Origin: Luteimonas sp. MC1825 | Lineage (GTDB): Bacteria > Pseudomonadota > Gammaproteobacteria > Xanthomonadales > Xanthomonadaceae | Reading direction: 5' to 3' | Assembly: GCF_014764385.1 (NCBI RefSeq) | Contig: NZ_CP061714.1 | Location: 1,798,001 to 1,862,000, forward strand | DNA length: 64,000 nt | Part shown: positions 49,490 through 59,209 of the stretch, piece by piece | How the letters are laid out: each line of letters starts with the position of its first letter | Position numbering within the stretch: the first letter of the stretch is position 1 | Translations under genes and position numbers: made by a program | Notes under the pieces: generated by a model | What the model was told of the DNA's origin: nothing | The model's database searches: none | Seen by the model: the letters and a program-made list of their open reading frames with translations, nothing else

Positions 49490-50898
49490 GGCGTGGAGTC
49501 ACTGGTGGGGGAGTCGGCGTCGAACAGCTTGCCGGGGTTGAGGATACCGGCCGGGTCCAGCGCGGCGCGCACCGCGCGCATCACCGCGATCTCCGCCGCA
49601 TCGCGGGTGGAGCCGAGAAACGCCTTCTTGACCAGGCCGATGCCGTGCTCGGCGGAAATGCTGCCGCCATGGCGGTTCAGCAGGCTGGCGAGGTGTGCAG
49701 TGACCGCGCCGCAGCGCGCCACGAACTGATCCTGATCCATGTCGGCCGGCTTGAGCACGTTGATGTGCAGGTTGCCGTCGCCGATGTGGCCGAACCAGAC
49801 CACCTCGAAATCGGGATACTCGGCCGCAAGCAGCGCCTGCGCCTCGGCCAGGAACGCGGGCATCGCCGACACCCGCACGGCCACGTCGTTCTTGTAAGGC
49901 AACGATGCTGCGAGGCTTTCGGTGATGTCCTCGCGCAGCCGCCACAGCTGCGCCGCCTGCGCGTCGCTGCCGGCAATCACGCCGTCGGCCACCCAACCCT
50001 GCTCCGCGCAGTGGCTGAAGGCGTCGAGCAGGCGCGGATCATCGGCGCCGTCGGCAGCGAACTCGGCCACCACGTAGTACGGATGCACGTCGGCGAACGG
50101 CGCCTGCGCGCCATGCGCGAGCACGTGGTGCAGGGCGCGATCGGTGAAGAACTCGAACGCTTCCAGCGCCAGCCGTTCGCGCAGCGCCTGGAAGACCTGC
50201 ATCAGCACCGCGAACGAGGGCAGCGCCAGGAGCATGGTCGCGGTGGGCGGCGGCGGCGCGGTGAGCCGCAGCGTGGCTTCCACCACCACGCCCAGCGTGC
50301 CCTCCGAGGCGATGGCGAGATGCCGCAGGTCGTAGCCGCTGGAGTTCTTCACCAGGCCGCGGTTGAGGTCTAGGACGTCACCAGCGACCGTCACCAGCTT
50401 CAGCCCGCCGACCCATTCGCGGGTGTTGCCGTAGCGCAGCACGCGGATGCCGCCGGCGTTGGTGGCGATGTTGCCGCCGATGGTGCAGGAGCCGCGCGAG
50501 GCGAAATCGACCGGGTAGTACAGTCCGTGGCTGCGCGCCGCCTCCTGCACCGTCTCCAGCGCGACGCCGGCCTCGACGACCAGCGTGCGGTCGACCGCAT
50601 CGAAGGCGAGCACGCGGCGCATGCGTTCCAGGCTCAGCACCAGCTCGCCGTTGGCGGCCACCGCGCCGCCGGACAATCCCGTGCGGCCACCTGACGGGAC
50701 CACCGCCACGCCTTCCACCCCGGCCCAGCGCAGCACCGCGGAGACCTGCGCAGTGCTGGCCGGAAACGCCACCGCCAGCGGCGCGGGCGTCCAGCGCCGG
50801 GTCCAGTCGCGGCCGTAATGCAGCAGGTCGTGGGCCTCGGTGGTCAGCGCCAGGCCCGGGACGGCGTCATGCAGGCGCTGGAGGCGCGGATCGTTCAT
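49486..50898 (-). CDS. FAD-linked dehydrogenase, probably D-2-hydroxyglutarate dehydrogenase
   Basis: A 470-residue protein with the PCMH-type FAD domain (VVPSGGRTGLSGGAVA, FASRGSCTIGGNIATNAGGI, VKNSSGYDLRHLAIASEGTL) and the FAD-oxidase C-terminal domain (VVWFGHIGDGNLHINVLKPA, GSISAEHGIGLVKKAF with the metal-binding His). It is a GlcD/D-lactate/D-2-hydroxyglutarate dehydrogenase-type enzyme. It is divergent from serA with a gap of about 120 bases. SerA is known to reduce 2-oxoglutarate to D-2-hydroxyglutarate, and a D2HGDH recycles it in pseudomonads, so that substrate is the best guess. D-lactate remains possible. Confidence 0.82.
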   Translation of the reverse strand: MNDPRLQRLHDAVPGLALTTEAHDLLHYGRDWTRRWTPAPLAVAFPASTAQVSAVLRWAGVEGVAVVPSGGRTGLSGGAVAANGELVLSLERMRRVLAFDAVDRTLVVEAGVALETVQEAARSHGLYYPVDFASRGSCTIGGNIATNAGGIRVLRYGNTREWVGGLKLVTVAGDVLDLNRGLVKNSSGYDLRHLAIASEGTLGVVVEATLRLTAPPPPTATMLLALPSFAVLMQVFQALRERLALEAFEFFTDRALHHVLAHGAQAPFADVHPYYVVAEFAADGADDPRLLDAFSHCAEQGWVADGVIAGSDAQAAQLWRLREDITESLAASLPYKNDVAVRVSAMPAFLAEAQALLAAEYPDFEVVWFGHIGDGNLHINVLKPADMDQDQFVARCGAVTAHLASLLNRHGGSISAEHGIGLVKKAFLGSTRDAAEIAVMRAVRAALDPAGILNPGKLFDADSPTSDSTP

Positions 50899-51016
50899 CG
50901 GGACCTCGGCTGGCTGCAGTGCGGCCAGCCTGCCAGCCGCCCGTGCCAGCGTCCAGCGCTGCGGTGCAACATGCGCGCCCGGCTGGCACACTTGGGGGCC
51001 CGCCCGGCGCATCCGC

Positions 51017-52252
51017 ATGCTCAAGACCTCCTACCCCCGCAAGGACATCCGCGTGCTGCTGCTCGAGGGCGTCAGCGACAGCGCGGTCGAGGTGTTCCGC
51101 AATGCCGGCTACTCGAACATCGAGGCGTTCGCGTCGTCGCTGCCCGAGGGCGAGCTGCGCGCGCGCATCGCCGAAGCGCACATCGTCGGCATCCGCTCGC
51201 GCACCCAGCTGACCGCCGAGGTGCTGGCCGACGCGCGGCGCCTGCTGGCGGTCGGCTGCTTCTGCATCGGCACCAACCAGGTGGACCTGGATGCCGCCGA
51301 GCTCGCCGGCGTGCCGGTGTTCAACGCCCCCTACTCCAACACCCGCAGCGTGGCCGAGCTGGTGATCGCCGAGGCTATCATGCTGATGCGCGGCATCCCG
51401 CGGAAGCACGCGGCCTGCCTGCGCGGCGACTGGCTGAAATCTGCGACCGGCAGCCACGAGGTGCGCGGCAAGACGCTCGGCATCATCGGCTACGGCCACA
51501 TCGGCACCCAGGTCGGGCTGCTGGCGGAAGGCTTCGGCATGCGCGTGCTGTTCCACGACATCGAGGCCAAGCTCTCGCTCGGCAACGCGCAGGCCGCGAC
51601 CGGCCTGGACGACCTGCTGGCGCGCTCGGACGTCGTGACCCTGCACGTGCCGGAGAACGCGTCCACGCGGATGATGATCGGCGCCGCGGAACTGGCGGCC
51701 ATGAGGCCCGGCGTGCACCTGATCAACGCCTCGCGCGGTACCGTGGTCGACATCGACGCCCTGGCCGCGGCGCTCGACAGCGGCCAGGTCGGCGGCGCGG
51801 CAGTGGATGTGTTCCCGGTGGAGCCGAAGGGCAACGATGACGCGTTCGCCTCGCCGCTGACGCGCTTCGACAACGTGATCCTCACCCCGCACGTCGGCGG
51901 CAGCACGCTCGAGGCGCAGGACAACATCGGCATCGAGGTGGCGTCGAAGCTGGTGCGCTACAGCGACAACGGCAGCACGCTGTCGGCGGTCAACTTCCCC
52001 GAGGTCACCCTGCCCGGGCACGAAGGCAGCCAGCGCCTGCTGCATATCCATCGCAACGTCCCCGGCGTGCTGTCGCAGGTCAACGACATCTTCTCGCAGG
52101 CAGGCGTGAACATCGACGGGCAGTTCCTGCGCACCGACAGCAAGGTCGGCTACGTGGTGATCGACATCACCGCCACGCCGGAGCAGGCGCAGGGCCTGCG
52201 GACCGCGCTGGCCGCGGTGCCCGCCACGCTGCGCGCGCGCATCCTCTACTGA
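51017..52252 (+). CDS. serA: D-3-phosphoglycerate dehydrogenase
   Basis: A 411-residue enzyme starting MLKTSYPRKDIRVLLLEGVS. The NAD-binding fold has LGIIGYGHIGTQVGLLAEGF; catalysis is shown by LINASRGTVVDIDALA (Arg) and NVILTPHVGGSTLEAQDNIG (His; with the Glu upstream). The C-terminal ACT domain (RNVPGVLSQVNDIFSQAGVN, SKVGYVVIDI) binds serine as feedback inhibitor, as in E. coli SerA. It makes the first step of serine synthesis and, in many bacteria, reduces 2-oxoglutarate as a side reaction. It is convergent with the Nudix gene (7-bp overlap). Confidence 0.95.
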   Translation: MLKTSYPRKDIRVLLLEGVSDSAVEVFRNAGYSNIEAFASSLPEGELRARIAEAHIVGIRSRTQLTAEVLADARRLLAVGCFCIGTNQVDLDAAELAGVPVFNAPYSNTRSVAELVIAEAIMLMRGIPRKHAACLRGDWLKSATGSHEVRGKTLGIIGYGHIGTQVGLLAEGFGMRVLFHDIEAKLSLGNAQAATGLDDLLARSDVVTLHVPENASTRMMIGAAELAAMRPGVHLINASRGTVVDIDALAAALDSGQVGGAAVDVFPVEPKGNDDAFASPLTRFDNVILTPHVGGSTLEAQDNIGIEVASKLVRYSDNGSTLSAVNFPEVTLPGHEGSQRLLHIHRNVPGVLSQVNDIFSQAGVNIDGQFLRTDSKVGYVVIDITATPEQAQGLRTALAAVPATLRARILY

Positions 52253-52836
52253 GGCGCGCGCGCCAGCCACTTGCGCGCCATGCGCCGCAATGAGGGGTCG
52301 ATGCCGTCGTCGTCGGCGGCGACGGCGGCGATGTCGCGCCACGCCAGCGCATGCGACTCGTCGCTGACGACATAACGCTCGTCGGCGCCCGCGCGCACCA
52401 CGTAGCGCACGTCGTGGTGCCAGTGGCCCGGGACCTCGTTGCGCGCCGGGATCCAGTGCCGGTCGAGGTCGAAGATCCCGCCTTCCACCGCCAGCCCGAT
52501 GAGCCCGGTCTCCTCTTCAGCCTCGCGCAGGGCGACGCGCGCAAGGTCGCGATCACCATCGGCGTGGCCGCCCGGCTGCAGCCAGCGGTCGAGCTTGCGA
52601 TGGTGGGTGAGCAGCGTGCGCCCGCCGTCGGCACTCACCACGAACGCGGACGCGGTGAAATGACCCGCCAGTCGCGTGCGCAGGAATGGATCTTCCCGAT
52701 CGCGCAGGAGCTCGATGAACACCCGCGCCGCGTCCCCCTCATCCGGCATACGTCGCGCGTGCGCGCCAAACGCAACGGCGAGCAGATCGACGGCTGGATC
52801 GCCGCCAGCGTACGGATGGATGGTGCATTGCGACAT
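52246..52836 (-). CDS. Nudix hydrolase
   Basis: A 196-residue protein, MSQCTIHPYAGGDPAVDLLA. The Nudix box is GGHADGDRDLARVALREAEE followed by ETGL: the REUxEExGU core is intact, but the Glu expected five residues after the Gly is Asp. A long N-terminal extension (about 60 residues) precedes FVVSADGGRTLLTHHRKLDR. The end resembles families acting on dinucleotide or sugar-nucleotide diphosphates. Substrate unknown. It is divergent from the APC permease gene and convergent with serA. Confidence 0.85.
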   Translation of the reverse strand: MSQCTIHPYAGGDPAVDLLAVAFGAHARRMPDEGDAARVFIELLRDREDPFLRTRLAGHFTASAFVVSADGGRTLLTHHRKLDRWLQPGGHADGDRDLARVALREAEEETGLIGLAVEGGIFDLDRHWIPARNEVPGHWHHDVRYVVRAGADERYVVSDESHALAWRDIAAVAADDDGIDPSLRRMARKWLARAPQ

Positions 52837-53004
52837 TCTTCGGCTCGCGCTCGGCGGTCCATTATCGCCCTGCACATGCCCGACGATCCCGCTTGTGATC
52901 CCCGCCATGCTTTGGCAAGGTACGGCAGCCATGGTGCCCACGGCGCCGTCAAATGCAGCGCGGTCCCCACGCCGTCCGTTGCCACAACGAAGGGGAACAC
53001 GCGA

Positions 53005-54471
53005 ATGCTCAGGGACCTCATGCGGGTCAAGGCGATCGAGCCTGCTCCACACGTCGATGCCGGCGAACCGGTCGAGGGCAGCCTGCAGGGCGAGATCAGC
53101 CTGAAGCGCACGCTCACCGCGACGCAGCTGTTCCTGCTGGGCGTGGGCGCGGTGATCGGCGCGGGCATCTTCGTGCTGACCGGGCATGCCGCGGCGGAAC
53201 ACGCCGGGCCGGCGGTGGTCCTGAGCTTCGTGCTGGCGGGCTTCGCCTGCGCATTGGCGGGCCTGTGCTACGCCGAGTTCGCGTCGATGATGCCGGTCTC
53301 CGGCAGCGCCTACTCCTATGCCTACGCCACGCTCGGCGAGTTCGTGGCGTGGTTCATCGGCTGGTGCCTGGTGCTGGAATACCTGTTCGCGGCCTCCACC
53401 GTGGCGGTCGGCTGGTCGGGCTACCTCAACGGCTTCCTCGGCACGCTCGGCATCCCGATCCCGGATGCACTGTCGATGGCCACGTTCACCGTCACCAACG
53501 GCGAATTCGTGCGTACCGGCGCGATCCTCAACCTGCCGGCTGTGGGCATCGTGGCCGCGGTGAGCGGCCTGTGCTACGTCGGCATCACCCAGTCTGCGTT
53601 CGTGAACTCCATCATCGTGGCCATCAAGGTCACGGTGATCATGCTGTTCATCGGCTTCGGCCTGCAGTACATCGACCCGGCCAACTGGCAGCCCTTCATC
53701 CCCGACAACGAGGGGCCGGGCAAGTACGGCGTGGAAGGCATCGTGCGCGGCGCGTCGATCGTGTTCTTCGCCTACATCGGCTTCGATGCGGTCTCCACCG
53801 CGGCGGGCGAGGCGAAAAACCCGCAGCGCGACATGCCGATCGGCATCCTCGGGTCGCTGGTGTTCTGCACCATCGTCTACATCCTGGTCTGCGGCGTGCT
53901 GACCGGCCTGGTGCCGTACCCGCAGCTGTCGACGCCGAAGCCCGTGTCCACCGCGCTGGAGGCCTACCCGAGCCTGCTGTGGCTGAAGTCGCTGGTCGAG
54001 GTGGGTGCGATCGCCGGCCTGTCGTCGGTGATCCTGGTGATGCTGATGGCGCAGCCGCGCATCTTCTACAGCATGGCGCGCGATGGCCTGCTGCCGAAGA
54101 TCTTCGGCCGGGTGCACCCGAAGTACCAGACGCCCTACGTGGGCACGATCATCGTCGGCGCGATTGCCGCGTGCCTGGCGGGATTCCTGCCGATCGGCCT
54201 GCTCGGCGAGATGGTGTCGATGGGCACCCTGCTGGCGTTCGCCACGGTGTCGGCCGGCGTGCTGGTGCTGCGCATCAAGCGGCCCGACCTTGCGCGCCCG
54301 TTCCGGGTGCCGCTGGTGTACGTCGTGTCGCCGCTCGGCGTCGCGGCCTGCCTGTACCTGTTCCTGCCGCCCTTCATGGAGCACTGGCCGCTGTTCGTGG
54401 GCTGGATGGCCATCGGCATGGTGATCTACTTCGGCTACGGCCACTGGCACAGCAAGCTGCGTACACGTTGA
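53005..54471 (+). CDS. APC-family amino acid permease (cationic amino acid transporter type)
   Basis: A 488-residue integral membrane protein with 12 hydrophobic segments. The APC signature at TM1 is LFLLGVGAVIGAGIFVLTGH, followed by GPAVVLSFVLAGFACALAGL, YAYATLGEFVAWFIGWCLVL and VFFAYIGFDAVSTAAGEAKN. The CAT-like N-terminal cytosolic tail and length suggest import of cationic or other amino acids. It is adjacent to a second, shorter APC gene 12 bases downstream, so they form a transport operon. The substrate is not readable. Confidence 0.88.
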   Translation: MLRDLMRVKAIEPAPHVDAGEPVEGSLQGEISLKRTLTATQLFLLGVGAVIGAGIFVLTGHAAAEHAGPAVVLSFVLAGFACALAGLCYAEFASMMPVSGSAYSYAYATLGEFVAWFIGWCLVLEYLFAASTVAVGWSGYLNGFLGTLGIPIPDALSMATFTVTNGEFVRTGAILNLPAVGIVAAVSGLCYVGITQSAFVNSIIVAIKVTVIMLFIGFGLQYIDPANWQPFIPDNEGPGKYGVEGIVRGASIVFFAYIGFDAVSTAAGEAKNPQRDMPIGILGSLVFCTIVYILVCGVLTGLVPYPQLSTPKPVSTALEAYPSLLWLKSLVEVGAIAGLSSVILVMLMAQPRIFYSMARDGLLPKIFGRVHPKYQTPYVGTIIVGAIAACLAGFLPIGLLGEMVSMGTLLAFATVSAGVLVLRIKRPDLARPFRVPLVYVVSPLGVAACLYLFLPPFMEHWPLFVGWMAIGMVIYFGYGHWHSKLRTR

Positions 54472-54483
54472 GGGCGGGCCGCC

Positions 54484-55782
54484 ATGACTGACGTCGTCGC
54501 CAGCGCGAAGAAGATCGGCCCGGTGCTGGCGACGTTCGTCGTCGCCAACAACATGATCGGCTCGGGATTCTTCCTGCTGCCGGCCACGCTGGCCAAGTCC
54601 GGCGGCGTGACCGCGCTGGCCTGGCTGCTCGGCACGATCCTCGCGATCGTGCTCGGCGCGGCGTTCGCGCGGCTGGCGCGCGCCTACCCGGACATGACCT
54701 CGCCCGACGACTACGTGCGACCCGCTTTGGGCCGCGACATGGGCTTCCTGGCCACCACGCTGTACTGGATCTCGTCGTGGATCGGCAACAACGCCATCGC
54801 GGTGGCGGCATTCGGCTACATCGTGGCCCTGCTCCAGCTGGGTGACGGACAGGGCGTGCGCCTGTTCGGCCAGGTCGCGCTGATCTGGCTGATGTTCGCC
54901 ATCAACCTGATGGGGCCGCGCCCGATCGCGCGCTTCCAGTCGTTGTGCGTGGTGTTTGGCCTGCTGCCGGTGGTCGCGGTGCTGACCGCCGGCTGGGGCA
55001 GCTTCGACCCCGAGATCTACCGCGCCGCATGGAATGTCAGCGGCGAGACCGACGCGGTGGTGGTGATGGCGTCGCTGGCGCCGATCTTCTGGGCGTTCGT
55101 GGGCCTTGAGACCGGGGCGATGGTCGCCGGCGTGGTGCGTGACCCGGACCGCAACGTGCCGCGCGCCACCATCGGCGGCATCCTGATCGCCGGCGTGGTC
55201 TACCTGGTGTCGTCGGTGCTGATGATGGGCATCGTGCCCGCCGAACGCATCGCCGAATCGAGCGCGCCCTTCGCGCTGGTCGCCGGCGAGATGTTCGGCG
55301 TGTGGGCGGTGCCGGTGATCGCGGCGGCGGCGGCCATCAAGGCGACCGGCACGCTGGGCGGCTGGATGCTGGTCAGTGGCGAATCCGGCGCGCGCGCCGC
55401 GCATCGCGGCTTCCTGCCGGCGATCTTCGGACGCCTGAATCCCAACGGCTCGGCGCGCTGGGGGCTGTTCATCATCGCGTCGGCGATGACCCTGATCGCG
55501 GTGTTCACCCTGGCGCCGACGGTGTCGTCGCAGTTCGAGACCATCATCAACATGGTGGTGACGCTGGTGGTGATGGCGTACATCGCAGCCGGCCTCAGCC
55601 TCCTGCTCGGCTCGCCGGAGCTGCCGTCGGGCCCGCGCGAGCGCCTGCTCGGCATGGGCGCCCTGGTTGCCTGCGGCCTGCTGGTCTATTCCACGCCGGT
55701 GGACACGCTGGTCGGCGGGCTGGTGATCGCCCTGCTGTGCTGGGCCGGCTACCGGGGATTCGCGCGCCGCGCCACGCGTTAG
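54484..55782 (+). CDS. APC-family antiporter (AdiC/PotE-like amino acid or polyamine exchanger)
   Basis: A 432-residue membrane protein: MTDVVASAKKIGPVLATFVV, TM1 NNMIGSGFFLLPATLAKSGG as in AdiC/CadB-type exchangers, APIFWAFVGLETGAMVAGVV and IKATGTLGGWMLVSGESGAR. It has 11-12 hydrophobic segments. In the AdiC group, substrates are basic amino acids with their decarboxylation amines, but neither a decarboxylase nor a conserved substrate residue confirms that here. It follows the first permease gene with 12 bases between and precedes mtnB. Confidence 0.85.
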   Translation: MTDVVASAKKIGPVLATFVVANNMIGSGFFLLPATLAKSGGVTALAWLLGTILAIVLGAAFARLARAYPDMTSPDDYVRPALGRDMGFLATTLYWISSWIGNNAIAVAAFGYIVALLQLGDGQGVRLFGQVALIWLMFAINLMGPRPIARFQSLCVVFGLLPVVAVLTAGWGSFDPEIYRAAWNVSGETDAVVVMASLAPIFWAFVGLETGAMVAGVVRDPDRNVPRATIGGILIAGVVYLVSSVLMMGIVPAERIAESSAPFALVAGEMFGVWAVPVIAAAAAIKATGTLGGWMLVSGESGARAAHRGFLPAIFGRLNPNGSARWGLFIIASAMTLIAVFTLAPTVSSQFETIINMVVTLVVMAYIAAGLSLLLGSPELPSGPRERLLGMGALVACGLLVYSTPVDTLVGGLVIALLCWAGYRGFARRATR

Positions 55783-55804
55783 ACCCGCGCGGTAGAATCC
55801 GGGC

Positions 55805-56449
55805 ATGGCCGACACCCTGCCCTACGACACCCACGCACTGCGCGAGCGCGCCGGCGAACTCATCATCAACGTGCGCGAATTGTCCGCGGCCGGCTGGACA
55901 CCCGCGACCAGCAGCAACTTCTCGCGCCGGCTCGACGACCGCCACGCCGCGATCACCGTTTCCGGCCGCGACAAGGGCAAGCTGTGCGAGGCCGACATCA
56001 TGGTCGTGGACTTCGACGGCCGCGCCGTCGGCAGCGACCACCGGCCCTCGGCCGAGACCCTGCTGCACACCCAGCTGTACCGCCGCTTTCCCGACATCGG
56101 CTGCGTGCTGCATACGCACTCGCGCACGCAGACCGTTGCCTCGCGGCTGTACGCCGGTGCCGGCCACGTGCACCTGGCCGGCTACGAACTGCTGAAGGCG
56201 TTCGCCGGCACGTCCACACACGAGGTGGAACTCGACCTGCCGGTGCTGCCCAACAGCCAGGACATGCCCACGCTGGCCGCGCAGGTCGACGCCCTGCTCG
56301 ACGATGGCCCGATGTGGGGCTACCTGATCGACGGCCATGGCCTGTACGCCTGGGGCCGCGACATGGCCGAGGCGCGCCGCCACCTCGAAGCCTTCGAATT
56401 CCTGCTCGGCTGCGAGCTCGAGCTGTTGCGGCTGCAGCCGCGCCACTGA
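55805..56449 (+). CDS. mtnB: Methylthioribulose-1-phosphate dehydratase
   Basis: A 214-residue class II aldolase-fold protein. Metal-binding and active-site motifs are [42 protein letters not shown] (His-x-His) and [20 protein letters not shown] (third His). It dehydrates methylthioribulose-1-phosphate in the methionine salvage pathway. It is the first gene of mtnB-mtnD-mtnC in one direction; gaps of 16 and 12 bases indicate an operon. Confidence 0.94.
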   Translation: MADTLPYDTHALRERAGELIINVRELSAAGWTPATSSNFSRRLDDRHAAITVSGRDKGKLCEADIMVVDFDGRAVGSDHRPSAETLLHTQLYRRFPDIGCVLHTHSRTQTVASRLYAGAGHVHLAGYELLKAFAGTSTHEVELDLPVLPNSQDMPTLAAQVDALLDDGPMWGYLIDGHGLYAWGRDMAEARRHLEAFEFLLGCELELLRLQPRH

Positions 56450-56465
56450 TCCACAGGAGTCCCCC

Positions 56466-57020
56466 ATGAGCCGCCTGCGCATCTTCGCCGACGACACCCC
56501 CACCACCCCGCTGCTCGACACCGGCGACGGCGACGCCATCGCGCGCGAGCTGAACGCGATCGGCGTGACGTTCGAGCGCTGGCAGGCCACGCAGCCGATC
56601 GCCGCGGGCGCGTCGCAGGACGAGGTGATTGCCGCGTACAAGGCCGACATCGACCGCATCAGCGCCGAGCGTGGCTTCACCACCGTCGACGTGATCAGCA
56701 TCGCCCCCGACAATCCGAAGCGCGAGGAAATGCGCGGCAAGTTCCTGGATGAGCACTTCCACAAGGAAGACGAGGTGCGCTTCTTCGTCGCCGGGTCCGG
56801 GCTGTTCACCCTGCACGTCGACGGCAAGGTCTACGAGATCGAGTGCGTCAAGGACGACCTGATCGCGGTCCCCGATGGCACCACGCACTGGTTCGACATG
56901 GGACCGGAGCCGGAATTCGTCGCCATCCGCTTCTTCCAGCAGCCCGACGGCTGGGTCGGCCACTTCACCGGCACCGACATCGCGCGGAAGTTTCCCCGCT
57001 ACGAAAAAGGCGCGCGCTGA
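56466..57020 (+). CDS. mtnD: Acireductone dioxygenase
   Basis: A 184-residue cupin. The metal site is [16 protein letters not shown] (His-x-His and Glu) with the fourth ligand in [13 protein letters not shown]. With Fe2+ the enzyme gives the 2-oxo acid precursor of methionine plus formate; with Ni2+ a side reaction gives CO. It works after MtnC in the salvage of methylthioadenosine. The start ATG at 56466 has AGGAG in front. Confidence 0.95.
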   Translation: MSRLRIFADDTPTTPLLDTGDGDAIARELNAIGVTFERWQATQPIAAGASQDEVIAAYKADIDRISAERGFTTVDVISIAPDNPKREEMRGKFLDEHFHKEDEVRFFVAGSGLFTLHVDGKVYEIECVKDDLIAVPDGTTHWFDMGPEPEFVAIRFFQQPDGWVGHFTGTDIARKFPRYEKGAR

Positions 57021-57032
57021 GGCGCGGCTTCC

Positions 57033-57725
57033 ATGAAAACGACTGTACTCACCGACATCGAGGGCACCACGGGCAGTATCGCGTTCGTGCGCGACGTGCT
57101 GTTTCCGTACGCGCGGCGCGAGCTGCCACGGTTCGTGCGCGAGCGCGGCCATGACCCCGAGGTGCGGCGCTGGCTCGACGAGGTGGCCACCGCGCATGGC
57201 GCGATGTGCGACGACGCGATGATCGTCGAGACGCTGCAGGGCTGGATCGACGAGGACCGCAAGCACACCGCGCTCAAGGCGCTGCAGGGCATGCTGTGGA
57301 GCGACGGTTACCGGCGCGCCGATTTCACCGCGCACATCTACCCGGACGCGGTCGCGGGGCTGCGCCGCTGGCACGACGCGGGCCACCCGCTGGCGGTGTA
57401 CTCATCCGGTTCCGTGCCCGCGCAGAAGCTGTTCTTCGGCCATTCCGATGCCGGCGACCTGCTGCCACTGTTCGACGCGTTCTTCGACACCGAGGTCGGC
57501 GGCAAGCGCGAGGCCGCGAGCTACGCCAACATCGCGGCGCGCCTGCAGCGCGACCCGGGCGAGATCGTCTTCCTGTCCGACGTGGTGGCCGAACTCGACG
57601 CCGCACGCGATGCCGGCCTGCGCACGGTGCTGGTCGACCGACTGCAGGATTACCCGGAGCCGCGCACGGGCGATGCGGCCAACGGCCACGCGCGCGTGGA
57701 TTCGTTCGACGCCATCACGCCCTGA
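57033..57725 (+). CDS. mtnC: Enolase-phosphatase E1
   Basis: A 230-residue HAD-superfamily enzyme. The catalytic loop is [15 protein letters not shown] (Asp8, with the second Asp replaced by Glu, as in MtnC), then [19 protein letters not shown] with Ser/Lys and [20 protein letters not shown] with the acidic pair. It enolises and dephosphorylates diketomethylthiopentyl phosphate to the acireductone used by MtnD. Last gene of the mtn operon; it ends 13 bases before the convergent phosphoesterase gene. Confidence 0.95.
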   Translation: MKTTVLTDIEGTTGSIAFVRDVLFPYARRELPRFVRERGHDPEVRRWLDEVATAHGAMCDDAMIVETLQGWIDEDRKHTALKALQGMLWSDGYRRADFTAHIYPDAVAGLRRWHDAGHPLAVYSSGSVPAQKLFFGHSDAGDLLPLFDAFFDTEVGGKREAASYANIAARLQRDPGEIVFLSDVVAELDAARDAGLRTVLVDRLQDYPEPRTGDAANGHARVDSFDAITP

Positions 57726-57738
57726 CCTGTCCGCGCAA

Positions 57739-59085
57739 CTATCGGGTCGCCGTGGCGAGACCCGTGCCCCCGTGCGCCGCCTTCCAGCGTGATGCGCCGT
57801 GCCCGGGAGCGGCCTGGTCCAGGCGATAGCGGGTCAGGGCGCGCTGCTCGCCGTGCCAGCGGTCGAACGTGCGCACCTCGACCTCATGCTCGCCCGGCGC
57901 GAGGTCGGTTGGCAGCGCGCCGCGCCAAAGATGTGCCGAGACCTCGGCTTCCGGCGAACGGTCGTAGCCACGCAGCGCACCGGCGGCGTCATCGCGCACG
58001 TTCTCGGCCAGCAGCCGCGGGTCGGCGCGCAGCACCTTGGCCATCGCGCGCCAGTCACCGCGGTCGATGCGGTACTCGACCACGCTGTCGTCCTCGGCCA
58101 TGAACACGTTGGCGTAGACCGCCCAGGCCGGATAGGCACCGTGGCGCAGCACCGCGGGCGCGTGCAGCGCCATGGCCTGGGTAAAGGCCGGGTCGTGCGT
58201 CGGCAGCCGCGCCGGGTGCCAGGACAGGCGGTAATCGCCGTCGGGAGCGATCCGCAGCAGCGCGTGGCCGTTGGGCGTGCCGTCGGCCATGGTGGCGTCC
58301 GGGATGCCTTCGGCATCCGGAGCGCCCGACCAGAACGCGCCGCTGGCCGCGCCGACGTTGTACTCGTGCAGTGGCGTGGCGCCGTGCCAGCCGTCCGCGG
58401 GCCCGTGCCGGTAATGACGCTGGGTGTGGCGATGCCCGCTGAGCACGAGCACCTTGGGGAAATCGCGCAGCATCGCGAACAGCCGCTCGCGGTCGGCGCG
58501 GCGGAAGGTCTCGGCGCGGCCCGGCGCCGCGGTGTCGAACAGCGGGATGTGCATCGCCAGCACCAGCAGGCGGTCGTGCGGCTGGGCGGGTAGCCACGCC
58601 TCGAGCATCGCGAACTGGTCCTCGCGCAGGCCACCGACGTAGCCGCTGCCCGCACCCGGCAGCTTGACGACGTTGTCGAGCACCACGAACGCCGCCTCCG
58701 GCTCCTCGCGCACGTAGCTGTCCGGGCCATAGCTGCGGTGGAACGCCGACAGCGAACCGGCATCGCCTTCCGCGCCCGGGTCCAGGTCGTGGTTGCCCGG
58801 CACGTGCAGCCACGGGATGCCGAGCCGCGCGGTGGCCGCATTGACCTCCGGGTACAGCGCGACGGCGTCATCGACGATGTCGCCCAGGGTGATGCCGAGA
58901 TCGGCACCCATGCCGCCATCGGCGCGCAACGGCTCGACGATGTCGCGCGCGTAATAGTCGATGTCGCGCGCCGACTTCACCTGCGGGTCGGCGAACAGCA
59001 GCACGGTGAGCGCATCGCGGGCCGTGGCCGGGCCCGCCAGCGCCAACAGCAATGCAATCCCGGTAATCCAGCGCAGCAAAGGCAT
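57739..59085 (-). CDS. Exported calcineurin-type metallophosphoesterase
   Basis: A 448-residue protein with a signal peptide (MPLLRWITGIALLLALAGPA). The metallophosphoesterase core has LLFADPQVKS (the usual DxH is DPQ), GITLGDIVDD, VPGNHDLDPG, AMHIPLFD and SGHRHTQRHY; the other metal ligands are present. A C-terminal beta-rich domain (about 330-448) with EVEVRTFDRWHGEQRALTRY follows. Periplasmic phosphodiesterase or phosphatase; substrate unknown. It is divergent from the 7TMR-GGDEF gene. Confidence 0.85.
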   Translation of the reverse strand: MPLLRWITGIALLLALAGPATARDALTVLLFADPQVKSARDIDYYARDIVEPLRADGGMGADLGITLGDIVDDAVALYPEVNAATARLGIPWLHVPGNHDLDPGAEGDAGSLSAFHRSYGPDSYVREEPEAAFVVLDNVVKLPGAGSGYVGGLREDQFAMLEAWLPAQPHDRLLVLAMHIPLFDTAAPGRAETFRRADRERLFAMLRDFPKVLVLSGHRHTQRHYRHGPADGWHGATPLHEYNVGAASGAFWSGAPDAEGIPDATMADGTPNGHALLRIAPDGDYRLSWHPARLPTHDPAFTQAMALHAPAVLRHGAYPAWAVYANVFMAEDDSVVEYRIDRGDWRAMAKVLRADPRLLAENVRDDAAGALRGYDRSPEAEVSAHLWRGALPTDLAPGEHEVEVRTFDRWHGEQRALTRYRLDQAAPGHGASRWKAAHGGTGLATATR

Positions 59086-59209
59086 ACCTGCTCCGTCGTG
59101 ATCGGTGGCCCATTATGCCGGCGACCCGCGTTTGCAAAAGTACGACGCCGCGGGGATATGATCAGCCCAGACGGGGGGGCAGGGGCGACATGGAAGCAGG
59201 CATGTGCAG

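Noticed and set aside
52246..55815. A very long open frame on the minus strand through the two permease genes.
   Set aside because: Only its end is the Nudix gene. The rest is composition-driven, rich in His/Arg/Gln, and opposite to clear APC transporters.
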